A stretch of DNA of 64,000 nt from Brachionus manjavacas (Eukaryota; Rotifera; Eurotatoria; Ploima; Brachionidae), in contig JAHQIY010000002.1 in the NCBI GenBank assembly GCA_019054805.1, positions 3,100,001-3,164,000 on the forward strand. The letters are read 5' to 3'. The notes under the pieces are model-generated. The model was not told the origin of the DNA. It saw nothing but the letters and a program-made list of their open reading frames with translations, and did no database searches. The translations under genes were made by a program, and so were the position numbers. Of this stretch, positions 1-11,584 are shown one piece after another. Each line of letters begins with the position of its first letter. The stretch's first letter is position 1.

Positions 1-1871
1 TAATCAAATGTTTAAGGACCTCATTAGAAATATGGGCAGTGAGAGACACGTCAAGCTGATTGAACAATCTGAAAAAGGAGAAATATTTGGCTGCTTTGCT
101 TTAACTGAAATAAGTCACGGATCGAACACAAAGCAGGTTAAAACAACAGCACATTATGATCCAAAAACAGAGGTGATAAGAAATTTTAAAAACTACTGAA
201 TTTTTAAATTTTATTTTGATATTTTATAAAATAAAGCAATTTGTTATCAATACTCCTTCGATAGAAGATAGTAAAGTATGGGTTGGTAATATGGGTAAAA
301 CAGCAACCCATTCAGCAGTTTATGCTCAATTGTATACTCCGGATGGACATTGTCATGGCCTTCATATTTTTATTGTGCCCATTCGTGACCCGAATACAAT
401 GTCGCTGATGCCAGGCGTTGTTTGTGGTGATATGGGACCAAAAGCAGGCTTAAACGGAGTAGATAATGGTTTTGCTACATTCAATAAAGTTCGCATTCCA
501 AGGGAGAACATGTTGAATAAAACAGGAGATGTAACTCCAGAGGGTAATTATGTGAGTCCGATAAAAGATGCCAAAAAAAGATTTGGTATTAGTTTAGGAG
601 CACTGTCAAATGGCCGTGTTGGTCTGACATATTTTTCTTATTGTTTTATGAATATGGCTTTAACCATTGGAGTAAGATATGCTGCTGTCCGTAGGCAATT
701 TGGTCCAGATGAAAAATCAGAAATACCTATAATAGAGTATCAACTTCATGTAATTTCTAGCCAGTAATTGTAATTTTTGATAAACTTTTTTTTATTTTTA
801 AGCAATACAGATTAATGCCTCGATTAGCTTTATGTTATGTTTTAAAGAATTATTCTTTTGCTTTGTTTAATAATTTGGTCGAATTTTATATTGGAATGAT
901 CTCTGGTGATGACTCAGAAAGACAGGCAGAGTTTGGCAAAGAAATTCATGCTTTGTCATCAGCAAGCAAACCATATGCATCTTGGATGGCTCAAAAATGT
1001 ATTCAAGAATGCAGGGAAGCTTGTGGTGGTCATGGATATTTAAAAGCAAGTCGGTTATCCTATTTAAGAAATACGAATGACCCTATTCAAACATTTGAAG
1101 GAGACAACAATGTTTTGCTTCAGCAAACCAGCAATTTTTTGTTATCCAATTTTGAAGAGTATTTGAAAACTAAAAAAATAGCTGATTCTCCGCTTGGAAT
1201 AGCGGGGTTTTTGAATAGTTTCGAAAAGAATTTAAGTCTAAAATTTAATTGCCAAGATCGAAAAGAGCTGTTGAGTCAAAAAGGTATTTATATTATGGAA
1301 ATTCATCTTGAAAAAAAAATTATTAATTTTGTTATTTCCTATCGAAGTTGTAATGGAAATGTTTGACTGGCTTATTTGTTACGTGACAAAAATTTCCTAT
1401 GAAAAATTAAGAAGTAGTTTGGACAAAGGCTTGGATTTGTTCACAGCTAGAAATGAAAATCAAATATTCTTTTCAAAAACACTGGCAACTATTTTTATGG
1501 AAAGACAATTGATAGAGAGATTTATAACGAAAATAAGTGAAAACAAAGATGCAAGCTTGCAAAAGATTTTGGACAACATTTTATATTTATCTGCTTTTTA
1601 TTTACTTGACAAACATGTGGGCATCTTTTATCAAGGTTCGTATTTTTCGAGTGAAAAACCGGTGTTTATGATTAGAGAGACCATATTAGAATTGTGTAGA
1701 CAAATGAAGAACGAAGCTGTCGCTATGGTTGATGCAATAGCTCCACCAGATTACGTTTTGAATTCTGTTTTGGGCAATTCAGATGGTTTGGTTTACGAAA
1801 GCTTGTATAATGCCATGATTCAATCAAATGGAGCTTTTGAACCAATTAAAATACCAAAGTCAAAGCTGTAG
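1..1871 (+). CDS. ACOX3: Peroxisomal acyl-CoA oxidase, ACOX3-like (5' part outside window)
   Basis: The enzyme would oxidise acyl-CoAs, probably branched-chain ones, to 2-enoyl-CoA with release of H2O2 in peroxisomes. Exons deduced from GT/AG ends and frame are <1-172, 237-749, 803-1283 and 1348-1871, and they join in one open frame. Family landmarks are the [13 protein letters not shown] flavin/substrate segment, the [11 protein letters not shown] block, the [11 protein letters not shown] segment and the [13 protein letters not shown] segment. The protein ends in SKL, a perfect type 1 peroxisomal targeting signal. The match to animal ACOX3 is close along the whole visible length, including the C-terminal alpha-helical oxidase domain (VDAIAPPD). 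The N-terminus lies upstream of the window, so the first in-window ATG at 8 is internal, not the start. Introns are 64, 53 and 64 nt. Recognition is from recall of the family; no alignment was run. Confidence 0.93.
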
Positions 1872-2379
1872 AAACAATTTTGAATTAAATTTTAGTTGAA
1901 TTAAAATTTAAAAAATTTTTAAAACTTAAGAAAAATAAAGATTTATTAGAAATAGATTCTCTAAGATTTTTTTAGTATTTAATAATTTGTGACTTCAAAA
2001 TAAAGATGAAATACTAATTAAAATAAATTTTCAAAAAATATTTAAAAAATAATAAAAAAAAACTGATAAATTAATTTTCTATTAGTAAAACATACATGAA
2101 GAAAGTATTAATTATTTTAGTTAAAGTATGTTTTCTATTTCTAATTTTATGAAATTTCAATATCATAAAATATATACTTTACAGTTGATAAAAGTTTTAA
2201 AAAATAATTTAAATGTTGCTACGCAAAACTGTTCCTGTTTTTTAAGTAGAATTCTGCTTGCAAACTAAAAAAAGCATCTGAAATAAATATGAAATTATAT
2301 TGTTTATACTAACATGGTCAAAAAGTATAAAAATGAATTAATCTTTACATGCATTCTCAAATTAAAAAAATAATTTGTA
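1872..2379. other. Intergenic A+T-rich spacer
   Basis: Spacer between the ACOX3 stop and the next ATG. An AATAAA near 1934 could serve ACOX3 polyadenylation. I see no gene, RNA or repeat here. Confidence 0.6.
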
Positions 2380-4415
2380 ATGATTAAAAGCATTTATAAG
2401 CTTTTTATTTTTTATGGATTAATTGTTTCTAATTCTTTGGCTGAGTCTTGTTCAAGTAGCTATGAGCCATATTTCAATGGTACTTGCATGGTTCCAGCTA
2501 GTTGTAAAGGTGCTCTAATCAATAATAAATGTCCTGATGGAGAATTGTGTTGTATTGAAGATACAGATTATGTAGAACAATCTTTTGTTTCATCAGATGA
2601 TTTGAAAGCAATAGTATCTAGAAATAGCATCAGAATAGATTTTATCAGCAAAGTTTTAATGAAACCAACATCGAATCCGTCATGTTCACAAATAGCTTTT
2701 TTTATAAGTCAATTGGCCTATGAAAGTGAACGATTCATGATATCAGAAGAGCCAGGTGATGAGGAATTTTTGAAAAAGAAATACGAAGAAATAGTTTCTC
2801 TTGGAAATAGAGATCGAAATGAAGGTAATACATTAGTCTTTAGAATAAAGTTTCTTAGTTATTTGATAAATTCTTCATTAACAAAGGCGCTAAATACAGG
2901 GGACGCGGATTTATTTTTTTAACTGGAAGGACCAATTATGAAAACGCCGGAAATTATCTTAATATTCAATTGTTGGACAAACCCGAATTGGCAGCTTTTC
3001 CATCAATAGCTGCAAAAATAGCTGTTTGGTACTGGCAAAAATCGAGAGGTGTTGATTTAAATAGCTTTGCAGATGGCACATTTTATGGTTTTTCGTTATT
3101 GACTGAAGCTATTTCGGGTGGTATAAGTGGTTTGAATGATCGAACTAAACTACTTGAATCAGCAAATGAACAGTTAAAATGTGGCTTTTTGTTGAAAGGA
3201 AGAGGAGAAGCTTGTAGAATTAATGGAAATGATGGATTTTGTAAACCAATTTGTGTTCAAGGCTTAAGAGATAGAAAATTTTGCGGATGCAATGGCGATA
3301 CTAGGAATAGAATGTGCACTGGTCCACAAAATATTAGATGCTGTGTTGAGGAATGCTCAAGTAATATGGATTTAACATTTTTGATTGACTCTTCTGGAAG
3401 TATTGATCCTGGCGATTTTATAAAAGCATTAGAATTTGTTGAAAATGCAGTTAACAGTACTAATATTGGACCAGACAAAACTCAAGTTTCTCTTATAAAT
3501 TTTTCGGAAGAAATAAAAGTTGTAACCTACTTAAATACCACACATTCTAAAAATGATTTAATTGAGAGAATTAACATGATAGATCACATGAGATCTTTTA
3601 CATTTACCGGTGAGGCATTGAACAGAGCTTTTGAGATCTTCTCTCCTGAACGTGGAATGAGGGATTCATCTTTGGGCGTAGGCAAAATCATAATAGTTCT
3701 TACCGATGGACAAAGCAACGGAAATGTAAAGCCTGTACCAGTTGCTGATGCACTTCGTCAAACTGGAATAAATATAATTAGTGTAGGTGTAGGTCCAAAT
3801 TTAAACTATGTAGAACTTTTGGGAATTTCTGCTGCAAGTAGTCAGCTAATTAGGGTTGATGATTATCAAAAAGCAGCATTAATATTTTATGAGATAAATC
3901 AGCTATCATGTTTACAACCAGCAACTATACCAGCATCAACAAGCCCAATCGAAGTCGGTTTAAACACTGCAATTTATTTTTCCTATCCTATTAACAGCAC
4001 GAATGTGACAAAATCGCTGGAATTAAACGTTTTTCCATTAGCAGGAGATGTTCAGGTGTTTAGTTCTTTTACAAACCAAAATCCAAACGATTTTGAAGTG
4101 GCTGACATGAATATTGTGAAAAGAAGTGTTGAAAGTAAATCTTCTAATGTACCTTTGCCAAATTCAACTTTTGAACATTTGTATATTGGAGTAAAAGGAT
4201 TGACTAGTTATAATCAGTTTAGAATTATAATACAAGAATTAAACTATGTACCAAGAATAATTGAACCCACAACTAATTCCCCAATAATTCTTCCAATTAT
4301 AAATAATCTCGTAGGAGAAAGCAATCTGCCAGGTAATTTCGCCATTTCAAAGATTCAATTAAACAGTTTAATTTTGGTAGTATTTATTTTGCTTATAAAC
4401 TCGAAAATTTTTTGA
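2380..4415 (+). CDS. Secreted GH19 chitinase-like / vWA domain fusion protein
   Basis: Two exons (2380-2824 and 2887-4415, 62-nt intron) give 657 residues. An N-terminal signal peptide (about residues 1-21) is followed by a small Cys-rich module ending CPDGELCC. Next comes a GH19-like domain (about 80-260). It shows AYESERF where GH19 enzymes carry the catalytic HE, then LGN, and after the splice AKYRGRGFIFLTGRTNYE and AAKIAVWYW, all family signatures. A second Cys-rich module ends CTGPQNIRCC. A von Willebrand A domain follows, with the MIDAS residues DSSGS, FTGEAL and LTDGQS. The last about 18 residues are hydrophobic and end at the C-terminus, like a GPI-anchor signal. The family would bind or cleave chitin or peptidoglycan-like polymers, while vWA suggests metal-dependent adhesion. 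Whether the enzyme is active is unclear because His of the HE pair is Tyr. The function is inferred; the domain calls are firm. Confidence 0.85.
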
Positions 4416-4698
4416 ACATTTGGTTCAATAATTAAAGATGGCAAAAAAAAATTTATATAAAATTTTTGACTTACTTTTACTTTTGACTTTGTAGTTTAAT
4501 AAAATTTTTTGCATTTGCCTTTTTTTAAAATAAATTTAAGAATTTAAATATTTTTTTAAGTGTTTTTGTTAAGTGTCTAAAAATTTTCTGTAATATTGCA
4601 CAAAAAACATTTAAAAAGAAATGAAACAAGAAAAAAGTTTTATTTTCTTTATTTATTTTAAGTTTTTAAATAAAAGACCTAGAAAATTTTCTAAAAAT

Positions 4699-6282
4699 CT
4701 AAAAAGGGGGAACCCATCCAACTAAATTGCTTTCAAAATACTCTGCCAGTCTTATTGTCAAATGATCCATGTTGTGATTAGCGACCAATTGAATTCCTGT
4801 TGGTAATCCTTCTTTACTTAATCCCATCGGAATTTGAGTAACTGGAAAACCCATTGTATTTAGAATACCATAATAAATAAAATCTAGAGAATTTGTAAAT
4901 AATGCTTGATTATGGTAAGGTGCAATTACTGGAAATGATGGAAAAATGATTATTCCATCATTCTGGATAATATCTTGTATTTCTTTTCGAAGAGAATCAG
5001 CTAGATCAATGTGGTGTTCTGGTCTTGATGAGGGAAACCTTTCTGTTATTGCCAACGAAATAGCTGGTAGAGTGTGCTTATCTTGAATGCCGATTAATGA
5101 TCTAAACAATTCCTTGTATGGATTTATGGGTTCTTTGCCATCGTTTAACAAAGTACTAAATGAGTCAGAACTACTCTTTCCATTGTTCATCATACTAGTC
5201 CACATTTGGAAAGAAGATCTCAATTTTCTTAGCTTAATTTCCCTAACTTCCACTTCTAAATCGGTTTCCAAAAACTTGATTGCGCGTTCTAATGATTTTT
5301 TTACTTCTTCTGAAGGCCTTGTAACCAATACATTACCTTGTAAATCTCTGACATAATAAAATTTCAATTTTTTCAAGTCAATATTTTGCTTAAAATTATC
5401 TTCTAATTCAGCATATTTTGGACCGCTCAAAATTTTGAACATTAATTTTAAATCTGATGCATATCTACAAATTGGTCCTGTGCCTAGCATATCTTCTTGC
5501 ATTCCAATTCCTTGTGGAAATTGAAATTGATTAGAGATTAGATGTTTAGATGGTTTATGTCCATAGACTCCATTAAAGAAGCTCGGCATGCGAATTGAAC
5601 CCCCAATATCTGAACCAATGCCCCATATGGCACCACATGCTGAAACAATACAACCTTCACCGCCTGAACTACCACCAACTATACGTGATAAATTGTATGG
5701 ATTCCGCGTGGTACCAGTTACATAATTACTTGATTCTAACCACATACAAACTTCGCTTGTGTTTGTTAGACAAGTAAGAATTGCTCCTGAGTCTTTCATG
5801 TATTTTACAACTATTGCGTCTTCAGGAGCTCGGATATCTTTGCGACATACTAGACCAGAGTTATTTGACATTCCTTTTACCCATATGCATTCCTTACAAG
5901 AAAATGGAACGCCCAATAGAGGTACATTTTTCTCAGCATATTCTTCTGGAATCTCTGTCAGCGATAAAATTTTGTCCACTTTTTTGGCCTCTTTGATAGC
6001 TTCGTCGAACCTATCTTGAACAACACAATTCACTAGTGGCTGAATTTGCTTTATTCGATCTATGTAGGCTGTTATCAATTGTTCACTTGTTATTTCCTTA
6101 TTTCGTATTTTTTTGGCTAATTGGTGTCCAGGTGTCAGAAGCAGTTCATTAGGACATTTCGGGAGTGGAAAAGAAACATCAATCTTGCGATAATAAATTC
6201 TGAAACAGTAAGAAATCAATGGTTTAAGGACGTTGTCAATAAACTTAAGAAAGCCAAGAACAAATACGTTTATTTTGCCCAT
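4699..6282 (-). CDS. FAAH2: Fatty-acid amide hydrolase 2-like amidase
   Basis: Single uninterrupted exon of 527 residues, close to the usual FAAH2 length. The amidase-signature fold is recognised from SCKECI (catalytic Lys), VGGSSGGEG (the cis-Ser in the Gly-Ser-rich loop) and GSDIGGSIRMPS (nucleophile Ser), so the Ser-Ser-Lys triad looks complete. A hydrophobic stretch near residues 5-28 would anchor it in a membrane, as in vertebrate FAAH2. Expected reaction: hydrolysis of fatty-acid primary amides and N-acylethanolamines such as anandamide to the fatty acid. The gene converges with the GH19/vWA gene; their stops are about 280 bp apart, leaving little room for two 3' UTRs. The ATG at 6282 gives the full N-terminal membrane segment. 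Orthology to FAAH2 rather than another amidase is by resemblance only. Confidence 0.92.
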   Translation of the reverse strand: MGKINVFVLGFLKFIDNVLKPLISYCFRIYYRKIDVSFPLPKCPNELLLTPGHQLAKKIRNKEITSEQLITAYIDRIKQIQPLVNCVVQDRFDEAIKEAKKVDKILSLTEIPEEYAEKNVPLLGVPFSCKECIWVKGMSNNSGLVCRKDIRAPEDAIVVKYMKDSGAILTCLTNTSEVCMWLESSNYVTGTTRNPYNLSRIVGGSSGGEGCIVSACGAIWGIGSDIGGSIRMPSFFNGVYGHKPSKHLISNQFQFPQGIGMQEDMLGTGPICRYASDLKLMFKILSGPKYAELEDNFKQNIDLKKLKFYYVRDLQGNVLVTRPSEEVKKSLERAIKFLETDLEVEVREIKLRKLRSSFQMWTSMMNNGKSSSDSFSTLLNDGKEPINPYKELFRSLIGIQDKHTLPAISLAITERFPSSRPEHHIDLADSLRKEIQDIIQNDGIIIFPSFPVIAPYHNQALFTNSLDFIYYGILNTMGFPVTQIPMGLSKEGLPTGIQLVANHNMDHLTIRLAEYFESNLVGWVPPF

Positions 6283-9200
6283 TTATCAGGTAAATTTAAT
6301 GAAAATAAAAAATTTTTGATTAATTTTTAGGTTTAGGCATTAATTAATAAGATTATTTTTAATTTAAAATTAAAATTTATGTATTCATCTATTTAGACTT
6401 AAGTACACAAATTTTGGCTTTATTTTTAGAATAAATTCAATTAAAAATTGATAATTTTGGAGTAGAAATTTTCAATATCTTTGAATAATATTTTAAGATA
6501 TTTATTTTTGATTAACCTACATTCAAAGTGAATCTTGGAGTAAATCAGAAATTTTCAATTTCTATTTATAATTCTACTCAGCAACTGTATTGCTTTTATT
6601 CTAAATTTCGTTTAAAAAACTCAAAATAAAGAAAAGCTGCAATGCATATTTTTTTTTCTAAAAAAAAATTAGATTTTAATTTTTAAATTTTATCACAAAG
6701 AATTTAATGAAATTTCAATTCTAGTGTAGTCCAGTTTGTTTTTAACAATGAACCACATTTATGGATTGATTTTTTTTAAATTGTAAAGAAAGTCAAATGT
6801 AAATTTCAAATAAAATTTTTAGTTATAGATTTAAAAAAAAGGTTTTTTATCAATTTTTTAAATAATAAATGGTTTAACTTTATTAAACATGATTTGTTTA
6901 ATAATTGATTAGGAAGAAAATTATGAATTTTTTTTATGAAGTATAACAAAATCTTTATCAATATTTTGAAATTTTGAATTTTTTTTATTTACAAAATTAA
7001 ACTTTGTTTCGCTGTAATATATTTTAATTTATATTTTAATTAATATTAAAATATCATTTGAAGCCATAATTTGGATACCTTGATATGGATTTTAAATTAG
7101 TCTTTAAAATTTTCAAATAAAGATTTTAGAAGAATCAATTATATAGGAAAAAACATTTTTTTTTAATAAAAATAAATTTGTGAATAATAAACAATATTTA
7201 TTTAATTAAAATTTTATTTTTTCATTCTTATTAAGATTCTAATCAATTAGGTCATGATTCTGAACTTCAAGTTGACGTAAAAAATTAAAAAATAAAAATA
7301 AAATAGTGGAGTTGAAAACTTAATTAAACATTTCGATTAGAACAAATAAGTACAAAAGCTTAAAAATGAAAAATAATGGATTTTCCAAATCTTGAAAAAT
7401 TAGACTGAAGGAAAATCACATCAACACAACCAGAAAAGAGAAAGCGAAAATAGAAATTTGAACTTTTCGTAGAAACTTTTCAATAATTACGTATTATTCG
7501 TCCCAATGATGACAATTGGCATTTCAGTACAAGTTCTTGTTCATCCTGTTTTAAACATTACATGAGCTAGCACGTCACAGGCATTGCGTTTAGCAGAAGT
7601 TTATTTACAGAATTTAAATAAGAAGCTAGGACAATATGATAAGTTGCGAGCGTTGACCGACTAAATAATAAATCGAAAGTACTTCAAATATAAGAAATCC
7701 AAACTTATCTATATTTTCTGAGAAACTTTTTTTTAATATCATTGACAAAAAAATTATTTTATTGACGTATATATATTTGAATTGACCCTTGCATAACTGA
7801 CGAATTATCTGACATTTATTCTAATCATAAAATAAAAATAATTTTTTTCATCTTTGTTTTAATGAAGATTAATAAAAAATAAAAAAATTGCCTGTAATTT
7901 AACAAAATTCTAACTTCTATTCTCGAGGCTTGTCATACCTAATTATCTTAATCTTTCCTCATACTTCAATCAACTTTATTCAATGATCATTTTTCTTGCT
8001 CTTTCCGAATGCTTTCCAACTAAGTTAATTCCTTTTTCGAAATTCATACCGCTAATAAGAATTAAAAATGCACCTTCGCGAAGTCTGGATGTAGTATCTA
8101 GAATAACTTTATTTTGAATAATTAAAAGTTTTTCTCATCCTTTCCAGTGCCCTATTTGCCTTAAATATAGATGATTCCTAGTGTTTACTGTTCTTTCCAT
8201 TCCTCGCAACTATCACCGCTAAATCTTTTTTAACTTTCGTCGTCTTTAGCCTGAATTTGGTCCTTTCATTTTATTTATGAAAAAAAACGATCAAATTTTT
8301 TCAGAATAATAAAATTTGTTTTCCTTAAATCAAAATTGGATTAAGTCTTATTTTTCTATTAAAATAGTTTTATTTTCAATAAATTAACGGTGAATTTGGT
8401 GATTTTTCTAAAAATTTAAATAAATTTGTAGTAATCTTTATAAAATTCATAAATTTTCGAATATATTAGTGAATCCGTTATGAGACCCAACGCCAAGATC
8501 ATATGGCTTTTTGAAAAAATAAATTTGTGATACATCTTAAGCTTTTTTTAAAAATTGATTTGAAAACAAATATTCAAGATTTTCAATATCAATTTACAAA
8601 AATAAACTATTTCTTCGTATTTTCAATGATTCCAAAAAGCAATTATTTTAAACATTCTCTTCATCCATTTTAATAAGCCAACGATTTTAGGATCAAATTA
8701 ACACCGAATTTTTGAATAAATTTTTTGTAAAATGCTGTTGATTTTGTTTAATGATTATAGAAAAGTAATTATTTATTCCATGAATTAAAATAGATGAACA
8801 AATGAAAAACATTTTTATCTTATATAAGATTTAATCTTATTTTATAATTCAATCAATCAAAAACAAAATTTGATAGAATTTTTTTTTAAATAAATGATTG
8901 AAATTATAACAATCGATAAAACTAATAAAAGTCGATTATTATAGTGAATTGTTAGTTTCATCAGAGAATTTTAAGTAAACTTTTTAAGAAAAGTTTGCTT
9001 TTGTTATTTTCACCAAAATACAAGACCCCTCAGAATTTATTTAATCCCAATTCGAGCAAATATTTTTCACATAACTAACACCAGAGTCTATTAATTAGAT
9101 TAAATTAAATCTAAAATAATAAAATAAGCAAAATTTTTTCAAGCTAGGCACGAGTTATTTCGTAATCTATCAGTTTATTTATTAATCTTAAAGATAATAG

Positions 9201-9561
9201 TTATGAATCATCAAAAATTATACAAGAAAATTTTAAATTCACCAATTTGAACCAATCTTTGTTTAATGCCGAGTTCAATTTATTCAAAGCTTTCACATTA
9301 TTTTCTCAATAGAATTCGACTAATATTCAATTGACCTGAACGCTCACTAGAAGTTACTGATTATTCCAACATAGATAATATATTCTAGAATAAAATATTT
9401 TTAAAAGTTTACGTTTTCTAAGAAAATTTCAAGCCAAGCTTTATAAACCTACGCAATTTTCGATCATAAATTTATCTATTTAAATCTCAAACTCTTCTAT
9501 CAATTTTTATATTAGTAATTTTATAAAAAAAAGACTTCGTTCAACTAAAACTGGAGATACA
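6283..9561. other. Intergenic region between divergent genes
   Basis: A 3.3-kb spacer between the FAAH2-like and transgelin starts, which point away from each other, so it should contain both promoters. Most of it is poly-A/T-like sequence. Two stretches are less biased: about 7430-7690, containing cacgtcac, and about 7900-8270, which is pyrimidine-rich. These are the best candidates for promoter or 5' UTR exon sequence of the transgelin gene. I found no coding region. Confidence 0.5.
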
Positions 9562-10152
9562 ATGTCTTTAACTGCACAAGTAAATGCTAAAATGGCTGGA
9601 AAGCGCGATCCGAAATTGGATAAAGAAGCCCAAGAATGGATAGAGGCAATTCTTGGTGAGAAATTTCCAGCAGTCCCTTACGAAGATGCTCTTAAGGATG
9701 GAATTATTTTGTGCAAGTATAAAGCATAAATTTTAAAAATTGAAGCAGTTATTTATATATAAAATAAAAGATTAATGAATAAACTGCAACCAGGAGCAAT
9801 CCCAAAGATAACAACTAAAGGTGGTGGTTTTGCTTTGAGAGAAAATGCTTCTCTATTTTGCAATGCTGCCCATAAATATGGAGTTCCAGACAATGAGTTA
9901 TTTCAAACTGTAGATTTATTTGAGAAGAAAAATATTGCACAAGTAACTATGACTATACACGCTTTGGGACGTTATGCCCAAAAAAATGGTTTTCAAGGTC
10001 CAACATTGGGCGTGAAATTAGCTGAAGAAAATAAGCGTGAATTTAGCGAGGAACAATTAAGAGCCGGTTCAGCTGTTATTGGTCTTCAAGCTGGTTACAA
10101 TAAAGGGGCTAATCAATCTGGTCAATCATTTGGTACTAGCAGACATATGTAG
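9562..10152 (+). CDS. Transgelin / calponin-family muscle protein (Mp20-like)
   Basis: Exons 9562-9716 and 9771-10152 (54-nt intron) give 178 residues, the normal size of transgelin or insect Mp20. A single calponin-homology domain fills most of the protein: EAQEWIEAILGEKFP near residue 24, then DGIILCKLMNKLQPG across the splice. One calponin repeat (about residues 155-175) reads GLQAGYNKGANQSG..FGTSRH. The family binds and stabilises actin filaments in muscle and cytoskeleton. The first exon ends cut in a Lys codon (aa|a) and the frame is kept. The ATG at 9562 is chosen because it begins the typical short N-terminal extension before the CH domain. Confidence 0.93.
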
Positions 10153-11584
10153 AGATGATTTAATTAAAATTTAATAAGCTTTAGTTTTTTATGGTGGAGA
10201 GGAGAGTTTTTAATTTTTTTACTAAATTTAGAATAAATTGATAAAATTTTTTAATATTTTAAGCTTCCGTACTTGAAATTATTAGTAAATTAAAAATAAT
10301 TAATAATTGACTAATTTTTAATTTAATCTTTTTTGTATTTTTTATGATTCTACTTTTAATCTGAATTTAATTTTTCTCAATCAAAACATTAAAAAGAAAA
10401 ACTTGATTCTTTCTGAACAAATAACCAAAATAAATAAATCATTATTATAAATTATTTTTAAAATAGTTAAGGCGCTTGTTTAAATATTTATTATATAAAT
10501 TAAGCTTTCAAAAAAATCAAAAGTAAGAGTTTTTTGAATAATGCTAAAATTGAATTATTTTTAGAGTTTTTTATCAAAAAATATTTCAAACGTTGATTTC
10601 AAAAAATCTTAATTATTCAAAATTTTCACAAATAAAGTTAAATCGTCAATCAACTAAATGAATAAGTAAATTTAAGAGCAAATGTTAAAATATTTACCCA
10701 AGTTTTATAAAATTTTCCCTAAAGTTTCTTTAAATAAATAATTTAAGGCTATTTAAAATTAAAACATGCTTATTTGATCTCAAGTATTCCAAAAATCTGA
10801 ATCAAAAATCCTGATCCGAATTTGAATGTATTCCGAAAATCTGAATTTCATACCATTTTAATTGATGAAAATTCGCAATTAGCTTATTTTGCTTTTTAAT
10901 CTGAAAAGTTTATTTGTTTTAAAATAAATTTTAGAATAATTTTTCAAAAATTAAATTTCAACTGGAAGTGCTAAGTAAAGAAATTAATAATTTAATTTTT
11001 TTTATAGAAAATTCAGTGCATATGTATAATATATGGTCGATCAACGGTGATCTATAATGTGAAGTTAAAAAATTTGAAATTATAATTATGCATGATCATT
11101 AAGCTTTTTTTAATATTAATAATTTTTTAATATAAAGATTTGTTTATCTGTGCTGAGCTAAAGCTACTTCAGATTAAAAAAATAAATTTGCATTAAAATT
11201 TAATTACTTTTTATTTTTTTATTTTCTTATAATCACTAATTTAATTAAAAAATCGATTATGGTCATTTTTATTTAAATTTAGTTATGTGTTCGAAGATAT
11301 CTAAATGATCACAAATTAGGTATAAAGTAAATAATTATTTTTTGTCAGATCCCAAGCAAATCATTATTAGACAAATGGCAATTTATTTAATTTTTATTTG
11401 CCCTGTTAATCAAGTAGAAGAGACTCCAAAAATAAATAAATATATCTTAAAGAAAAGCTTTTAAACAAATATATTTAAATGATTTATTTTTTTAATCTTA
11501 TATTTTATTTTCCTAAAGATAAAAATCGAATATATTTGCTTTTAAACCAGGCGTTGAATAATAATTAGCTTTATCTTGAATAAA
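10153..11584. other. Intergenic spacer at convergent 3' ends
   Basis: A+T-rich sequence between the transgelin stop and the lipase stop (convergent). It has many AATAAA and poly-T runs. I see no gene or clear repeat. Confidence 0.55.

Noticed and set aside
2326..2333. TATA box (tataaaaa) for the GH19/vWA gene
   Set aside because: Such strings are frequent by chance in this composition and no start site is known.
5087..6330. Open frames on the + strand opposite the amidase gene
   Set aside because: They lie antisense to a strongly conserved coding exon and have no family resemblance.
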